Positions 40,181 to 44,590 of a stretch of DNA of 44,590 nt are shown here, one piece after another. A program made the translations under genes and the position numbers. The stretch lies in the NCBI GenBank assembly GCA_029559155.1, contig JAKQCM010000223.1, positions 1 through 44,590 on the forward strand, in the 5' to 3' direction. The DNA comes from Chloroflexota bacterium (GTDB lineage Bacteria; Chloroflexota; Anaerolineae; Promineifilales; Promineifilaceae). Each line of letters begins with the position of its first letter. The first letter of the stretch is position 1. The notes under the pieces were generated by a model. It saw only the letters and a program-made list of their open reading frames with translations. It was not told the DNA's origin and did no database searches.

Positions 40181-40301
40181 TTGTCGGTAAGTAACGGCAT
40201 GTAAAATATTTTTATGACAACATGCCGCCTGGTTCTTGCCCATAATTCAGAAACTATCAAACCAGGAAGAAGTCATTTTTAATGTAAGGAGAAGAGCAAG
40301 C

Positions 40302-40727
40302 GTGCCCACAATTAATCAGCTTGTACGGAAAGGGCGCTCGGCAAAGGGTAAGAAAAGCACTGCGCCGGCCCTGCAATGGACATATAATTCATTCAAACAG
40401 CGTCGTACGCGCCAGGCTAAGGGTGCCCCTCAGAAACGTGGGGTATGTACACAGGTCAAAACCCTGACACCTAAAAAGCCGAATTCAGCCCTGCGTAAAA
40501 TTGCCCGTGTTCGTTTAACCAACCACATCGAGGTAACGGCGTATATTCCTGGAGAAGGGCACTCCTTGCAAGATCACTCGGTCGTGTTGGTTCGTGGTGG
40601 TCGTGTAAAAGACTTGCCAGGCGTTCGTTACCACATCGTTCGTGGCACTTTGGATGCCAGTGGCGTTGATAATCGGAAAAAAGCCCGTTCCAAATACGGT
40701 ACTAAAATGCCCAAGGCAAAGAAATAG
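40302..40727 (+). CDS. rpsL: 30S ribosomal protein S12
   Basis: A 141-aa S12 starting (GTG) [12 protein letters not shown]. Conserved blocks [37 protein letters not shown] and [20 protein letters not shown] form the decoding-centre surface. It is longer than the usual 124 aa because of an extra basic segment ([18 protein letters not shown]) between KSTAPAL and the PQKRGVCT block, which I recall from Chloroflexota S12. AAGGAG lies about 10 bases upstream of the GTG. A longer in-frame ATG at 40236 would add 22 non-S12 residues and lacks a ribosome site. First gene of the operon; rpsG follows by 12 bp. Confidence 0.97.
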   Translation: MPTINQLVRKGRSAKGKKSTAPALQWTYNSFKQRRTRQAKGAPQKRGVCTQVKTLTPKKPNSALRKIARVRLTNHIEVTAYIPGEGHSLQDHSVVLVRGGRVKDLPGVRYHIVRGTLDASGVDNRKKARSKYGTKMPKAKK

Positions 40728-40739
40728 GGAGATTGAGAA

Positions 40740-41213
40740 ATGCCAAGACGTTATCGCCCTGAAAAACGTGTTGTTGATCCGGATTTGCGTTACAACAGCG
40801 TTAACGTGTCCATGTTTGTGAACCGCCTCATGAGAAGCGGCAAGAAAAGCACGGCACAACGTATTTTATATGATAGCTTTGACATCATTGAGGGTCGTTT
40901 GAAGCGGCCCCCACTGGAAGTGTTTGACCAAGCGCTTCACAATATTATGCCGCACATCGAGGTAAAACCTCGCCGTGTAGGTGGGGCAACCTATCAAGTC
41001 CCCATGCCTGTGGAACCAGAACGCCAAATTTCTTTGGGCATGCGCTGGTTACTGACTGCGGCGCGTAATCGTGGCGGCCGTTCGATGGCTGAAAAATTGG
41101 CCGCTGAATTAATGGATGCGGCGAATAATCAAGGCGCTGCAGTGAAGAGACGTGATGACACGCATCGTATGGCTGAGGCCAACCGCGCGTTCTCGCACTT
41201 CTCTCGCTTCTAA
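40740..41213 (+). CDS. rpsG: 30S ribosomal protein S7
   Basis: A 157-aa S7 (usual 156). [14 protein letters not shown] at the start, [18 protein letters not shown], the [18 protein letters not shown]-binding loop, [20 protein letters not shown] and [19 protein letters not shown] at the end are all typical. It nucleates assembly of the 30S head, contacts the E-site tRNA and in many bacteria represses its own operon. The ribosome site GGGAGA lies 7 bases before the ATG. It sits between rpsL and fusA. Confidence 0.98.
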   Translation: MPRRYRPEKRVVDPDLRYNSVNVSMFVNRLMRSGKKSTAQRILYDSFDIIEGRLKRPPLEVFDQALHNIMPHIEVKPRRVGGATYQVPMPVEPERQISLGMRWLLTAARNRGGRSMAEKLAAELMDAANNQGAAVKRRDDTHRMAEANRAFSHFSRF

Positions 41214-41242
41214 ATAAATAAGAGTGAGTTTAGGTTGTATTG

Positions 41243-43321
41243 ATGAGTAGTTTACCGTTAGATCGTGTCCGGAATATAGGCATTATTGCCCACATTGACG
41301 CTGGTAAGACCACCACGACGGAGCGCGTTCTCTATTATACAGGCCGTATCCATCGTATGGGCGAGGTTCATGAAGGAACCGCCACGATGGATCATATGGT
41401 CCAAGAACAAGAGCGTGGTATTACTATCACGTCGGCGGCTACCAGTACTTCTTGGCTCGATCATCAAATCAACATCATCGATACACCTGGTCATATTGAT
41501 TTCACGGCCGAGGTGCAGCGTAGCCTGCGTGTATTAGATGGTGGTGTTGTGGTGTTTGACGCCGTAGCCGGTGTAGAGCCTCAATCTGAAACCGTATGGC
41601 GTCAGGCAGATGAATATAACGTACCGCGCATCTGTTTTATTAACAAGATGGATCGCGTCGGTGCGGATTTCGGCCGTACGATACGAATGATTCGGGATCG
41701 TTTGAAGGCGAATCCGATTGCTATCCAATGGCCCATTGGTCAAGAAGCGGACTTCCATGGGGTTGTCGATCTTTTAACAATGGAAGCCATTATATGGGAA
41801 GAAGATGATTTGGGCGCCAAGCCAGTTGTTGTGCCCATGCCAGAGCATGTGCGTGACGACGCAGAAAAAGCACGTCAGGCTATTCTGGATCGAATAATCG
41901 AAACTGATGAAGAATTGATGGCGCGATATCTGGAAGATGAAGAGATAACCCCAGAAGAATTGCGTTCCGCTCTTCGCAAGGCGACTATCCGGGGTGAGGT
42001 TACCCCTGTTTTGTGTGGTACCGCTTTACGCAACAAAGGCGTGCAGATTTTGCTGAATGCTGTTGTTTACTATCTCCCATCACCACTGGACGTTCCGCCC
42101 ATTCAGGGTACCAACCCGTTTACTGGAGACGTTGAAACGAGAACGTCGAATGATGACGAACCTTTGTCTGCATTGGTGTTTAAGATTGTTACAGATCCTT
42201 ATGTCGGACGTTTGGCCTATTTCAGAGTTTATTCTGGTGTGTTACGCAGTGGTGACACGGTTAGTAATACAGCCAAGAATAAGAAAGAACGGATTGGTCG
42301 CATTCTTCGGATGCATGCTGATCACAGAGAAGACTTAAAAGAGGTCCGTGCTGGCGATATTGCTGCAACGTTGGGCTTAAAAACCACTTTTACTGGCGAC
42401 ACTCTCTGCGCGCCGGATGCGCCGATTGTTTTGGAATCGATTGATTTTCCGGAACCGGTTATCCAACTCGCGGTCGAACCGAAAGGTAATGCAGACCAGG
42501 AAAAAATGGGTATCGCTCTCAAGGCTTTGGCCGAAGAGGATCCGACATTCCAGGTTAAAGTTGACGAGCAAACGGGGCAGACTGTCTTATATGGCATGGG
42601 CGAATTGCACCTGGAAGTTTTGATTGATCGCCTTTTGCGTGAATTCAAAGTGGCTGCGAATGTTGGGCAACCTCGTGTGGCTTACCGTGAAACCATTACC
42701 GCTCCAGTGGAAAAAGCTGAAGGTCGTTTTGTGCGGCAAACCGGCGGTCGTGGACAGTTTGGTCATGTCATATTGCGGCTAGAACCCTTGCCGCCTGGGT
42801 CAGGTTTTGTGTTTGAGAATGCTATTGTGGGGGGCATTATTCCAAAGGAGTATATAAACCCAACTGAAGCTGGTATTCGCGAAGCGTTGAGCAGTGGTGT
42901 TATTGCAGGATATCCGCTGGTTGATATTAAAGCATCCTTGTACGATGGATCTTTTCACGATGTTGATTCATCGGAAATGGCATTTAAAATAGCTGGTTCG
43001 ATGGCATTGAAAGATGGCGTGCAACGAGGTCGACCGGTTTTGTTGGAGCCAATGATGGCTGTTGAGGTCGTAACGCCTAACGATTATACCGGGGATGTCA
43101 TCGGTAACCTGTCTTCGCGACGGGGGATTATTGAAGGTATGGAGCCACGGGTTGAGGGAATTCAATCTATCAAAGCTCTGGTTCCTTTAGCAGAGATGTT
43201 TGGGTACGCGACGCGTTTGCGGTCTATGACACAAGGGCGGGGCACTTTTACGATGGAGTTCCATCATTATTCGCCAGTAAGTGACGATATTGCCCAGTCT
43301 ATTATTCGAGGCGGCCGTTAG
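41243..43321 (+). CDS. fusA: Elongation factor G
   Basis: A 692-aa translational GTPase that drives translocation. G1 is [15 protein letters not shown], switch I has [15 protein letters not shown]3 [16 protein letters not shown] and G4 [10 protein letters not shown]. Domain III has [20 protein letters not shown] and [14 protein letters not shown]. Domain IV has the [12 protein letters not shown] region, and domain V ends [18 protein letters not shown]. The ATG at 41243 gives the usual [13 protein letters not shown]; a TTG one codon earlier is less likely. It starts 29 bp after rpsG. There is a single copy in the window and no features of the mitochondrial-like EF-G2 type. Confidence 0.97.
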   Translation: MSSLPLDRVRNIGIIAHIDAGKTTTTERVLYYTGRIHRMGEVHEGTATMDHMVQEQERGITITSAATSTSWLDHQINIIDTPGHIDFTAEVQRSLRVLDGGVVVFDAVAGVEPQSETVWRQADEYNVPRICFINKMDRVGADFGRTIRMIRDRLKANPIAIQWPIGQEADFHGVVDLLTMEAIIWEEDDLGAKPVVVPMPEHVRDDAEKARQAILDRIIETDEELMARYLEDEEITPEELRSALRKATIRGEVTPVLCGTALRNKGVQILLNAVVYYLPSPLDVPPIQGTNPFTGDVETRTSNDDEPLSALVFKIVTDPYVGRLAYFRVYSGVLRSGDTVSNTAKNKKERIGRILRMHADHREDLKEVRAGDIAATLGLKTTFTGDTLCAPDAPIVLESIDFPEPVIQLAVEPKGNADQEKMGIALKALAEEDPTFQVKVDEQTGQTVLYGMGELHLEVLIDRLLREFKVAANVGQPRVAYRETITAPVEKAEGRFVRQTGGRGQFGHVILRLEPLPPGSGFVFENAIVGGIIPKEYINPTEAGIREALSSGVIAGYPLVDIKASLYDGSFHDVDSSEMAFKIAGSMALKDGVQRGRPVLLEPMMAVEVVTPNDYTGDVIGNLSSRRGIIEGMEPRVEGIQSIKALVPLAEMFGYATRLRSMTQGRGTFTMEFHHYSPVSDDIAQSIIRGGR

Positions 43322-43387
43322 CAGCGGTTATTACCCACAGCAGTATTTAGTTTGTAGGAATTATTAGTTCAGAGAGGAAAAGAAATT

Positions 43388-44590
43388 ATGGCCAAAGAAA
43401 AATTTGTGCGCGAGAAGCCACACTGCAATATTGGCACCATCGGTCACATCGACCATGGCAAAACCACCCTGACAGCAGCTATTACCAAAACGCTGTCCCT
43501 GAAAGGTTGGGCGGATTTCCGGGCTTTCGACCAGATCGACAATGCGCCCGAAGAAAAAGCACGCGGTATCACCATCGCGATTGCCCACGTTGAATACGAA
43601 ACAGCCAATCGTCACTATGCCCATGTGGACTGCCCCGGACATCGTGACTACATCAAAAACATGATCACCGGCGCAGCCCAGATGGATGGCGCTATCCTGG
43701 TGGTAGCCGCGCCTGATGGCCCGATGCCCCAGACACGCGAACACGTCTTGTTAGCCCGTCAGGTGGAAGTGCCGGCGATGGTCATCTTCTTGAACAAAGT
43801 CGACATGATGGATGACGAAGAATTGCTGGAGTTGGTTGAGCTGGAACTGCGCGAACTGCTGGACAGCTACGACTTCCCCGGCGACGAAACCCCCATCGTG
43901 CGTGGCAGCGCCCTGGCAGCTCTGGTCAGCGAAAGCAAAGACCCCAACGCGCCGGAATATGCGCCGATTTGGGAGCTTATGCGTGTGGTGGATGAGTACA
44001 TTCCGCAGCCAGAACGCATGACCGACCTGCCGTTCCTGATGTCGGTGGAAGATGTTTTCTCCATCAAAGGGCGTGGCACTGTGGTCACCGGTCGTGTAGA
44101 CCGTGGCACTCTGACACCCATGAGCGAAGTCGAGATCGTTGGTCTACGTGAAGACATTCGCAAAGTGGTTGTGACCTCCATGGAAATGTTCCACAAGATT
44201 TTGGACAAAGTACAGGCGGGAGACAATGCCGGCTTATTGCTGCGTGGTGTAGCGCGCGACGACATTGAACGCGGACAGGTATTGGCTGCGCCGAAGAGCA
44301 TCACGCCGCACACCGAGTTCATGGGCGAAGTGTATGTCTTGCGGAAAGACGAAGGCGGGCGTCATAAGGCCTTCTTCCCCGGATATCGGCCGCAGTTCTA
44401 CATCCGCACCTTGGATGTGACCGGCGAGATTACCCTGCCGGAAGGTGTAGAAATGGTTATGCCTGGCGATAACGTGAACCTGAATGTCAAGCTGATTACG
44501 CCTGTGGCGTTGGAGCAAGGCAGCAAGTTTGCCATTCGCGAAGGCGGTCTGACAGTTGGCGCTGGGGTCATTACCCAGATCATCAAATAA
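43388..44590 (+). CDS. tuf: Elongation factor Tu
   Basis: A 400-aa EF-Tu, complete, with its TAA as the last three bases of the window. G1 is [14 protein letters not shown], then [19 protein letters not shown]3 [21 protein letters not shown]4 NKVDM and G5 [21 protein letters not shown] opens domain II and [13 protein letters not shown] lies in domain III. It delivers aminoacyl-tRNA to the ribosome. Within [13 protein letters not shown] the Ala replaces the more common Asn, and the C-terminus reads [17 protein letters not shown] lies about 10 bases upstream. Last visible gene of the rpsL operon; whether more genes follow cannot be seen. Confidence 0.97.
   Translation: MAKEKFVREKPHCNIGTIGHIDHGKTTLTAAITKTLSLKGWADFRAFDQIDNAPEEKARGITIAIAHVEYETANRHYAHVDCPGHRDYIKNMITGAAQMDGAILVVAAPDGPMPQTREHVLLARQVEVPAMVIFLNKVDMMDDEELLELVELELRELLDSYDFPGDETPIVRGSALAALVSESKDPNAPEYAPIWELMRVVDEYIPQPERMTDLPFLMSVEDVFSIKGRGTVVTGRVDRGTLTPMSEVEIVGLREDIRKVVVTSMEMFHKILDKVQAGDNAGLLLRGVARDDIERGQVLAAPKSITPHTEFMGEVYVLRKDEGGRHKAFFPGYRPQFYIRTLDVTGEITLPEGVEMVMPGDNVNLNVKLITPVALEQGSKFAIREGGLTVGAGVITQIIK

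Larger units (their letters stand above)
1..44590. repeat. Highly iterated octamer palindrome ACGGCCGT
   Basis: By eye I counted about 80 copies, for example at 2467, 4122, 7244, 8224, 12003, 14765, 17305, 20405, 23903, 27666, 30738, 33041, 35609, 37330 and 39437. About one is expected by chance for an octamer of this composition in 44.6 kb. It occurs in genes of both strands, in all reading frames (encoding T-A-V, N-G-R or R-P) and between genes. It is missing from about 39445 to the end, the rpsL-tuf operon. Confidence 0.92.

Noticed and set aside
40236-40301. N-terminal extension of S12 from the ATG at 40236
   Set aside because: The extra 22 residues are not S12-like, and the AAGGAG ribosome site lies inside the extension, just before the GTG at 40302.

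Overview
The window looks like a chromosomal segment of a Chloroflexota bacterium, probably from the Anaerolineae side. The evidence is a ribosomal protein S12 with the extra basic segment I recall from that phylum, the mix of SHOCT-like/DUF4097 envelope proteins and STAND ATPases, moderately GC-rich DNA, and translation genes in the order rpsL-rpsG-fusA-tuf. The phylum call is an inference from protein character, not from a database search. About 80 copies of the palindrome ACGGCCGT are scattered through the window, where roughly one is expected by chance.

Layout. 1-1574: 3'-truncated urocanate hydratase (hutU, minus strand), apparently expressed as a leaderless mRNA. 1779-8167 (plus): a response regulator with two GAF domains, a small membrane protein, ComM, a MITE-like insertion, a TPR protein, a lipocalin-like protein, an O-methyltransferase and a tiny zinc-ribbon protein. 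8164-11906 (minus): probable operon of a 124-aa unknown, a DUF4180 protein, EttA and an ARMT1/DUF89 phosphatase. 12181-14019: typA with its own promoter and a terminator-like leader hairpin. 14350-16883: a nitroreductase whose 3' end recurs twice downstream. These copies bracket a papain-like protease cassette with an in-frame amber codon and a PIN toxin-antitoxin pair.

16884-25398 (minus) is the most striking region. It is a three-gene operon joined by two ATGA overlaps. It encodes a 451-aa protein with an effector-associated-type helical domain and coiled coils, a membrane-anchored nSTAND1 ATPase ending in a formylglycine-generating-enzyme-like (C-type-lectin fold) domain, and a second membrane-anchored nSTAND1 ATPase ending in 14 WD40 repeats. 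Both ATPases share the same unassigned N-terminal module, which suggests they plug into the same partner. It looks like a surface-sensing conflict or signalling system.

25550-30325 (minus): an envelope-stress-like cluster with four proteins carrying the same SHOCT-like helical hairpin, two DUF4097 beta-repeat proteins, a DUF2089 regulator and a GNAT acetyltransferase. It is served by a near-consensus promoter with operator-like repeats, and some of its spacers carry a shared hairpin motif. 30548-32184 (minus): a membrane GT2 glycosyltransferase and DUF951. 32337-35753 (plus): a site-2 protease, an HD protein, a TyrA-like dehydrogenase and a GT4 glycosyltransferase.

35971-44590 (plus): rpoB, then, after a terminator and a new promoter, rpsL, rpsG, fusA and tuf. 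rpoC is not beside rpoB. RpoB carries a large repeat-bearing insertion and altered rifampicin-pocket residues. I saw no tRNA, rRNA, CRISPR array, transposase or integrase gene.
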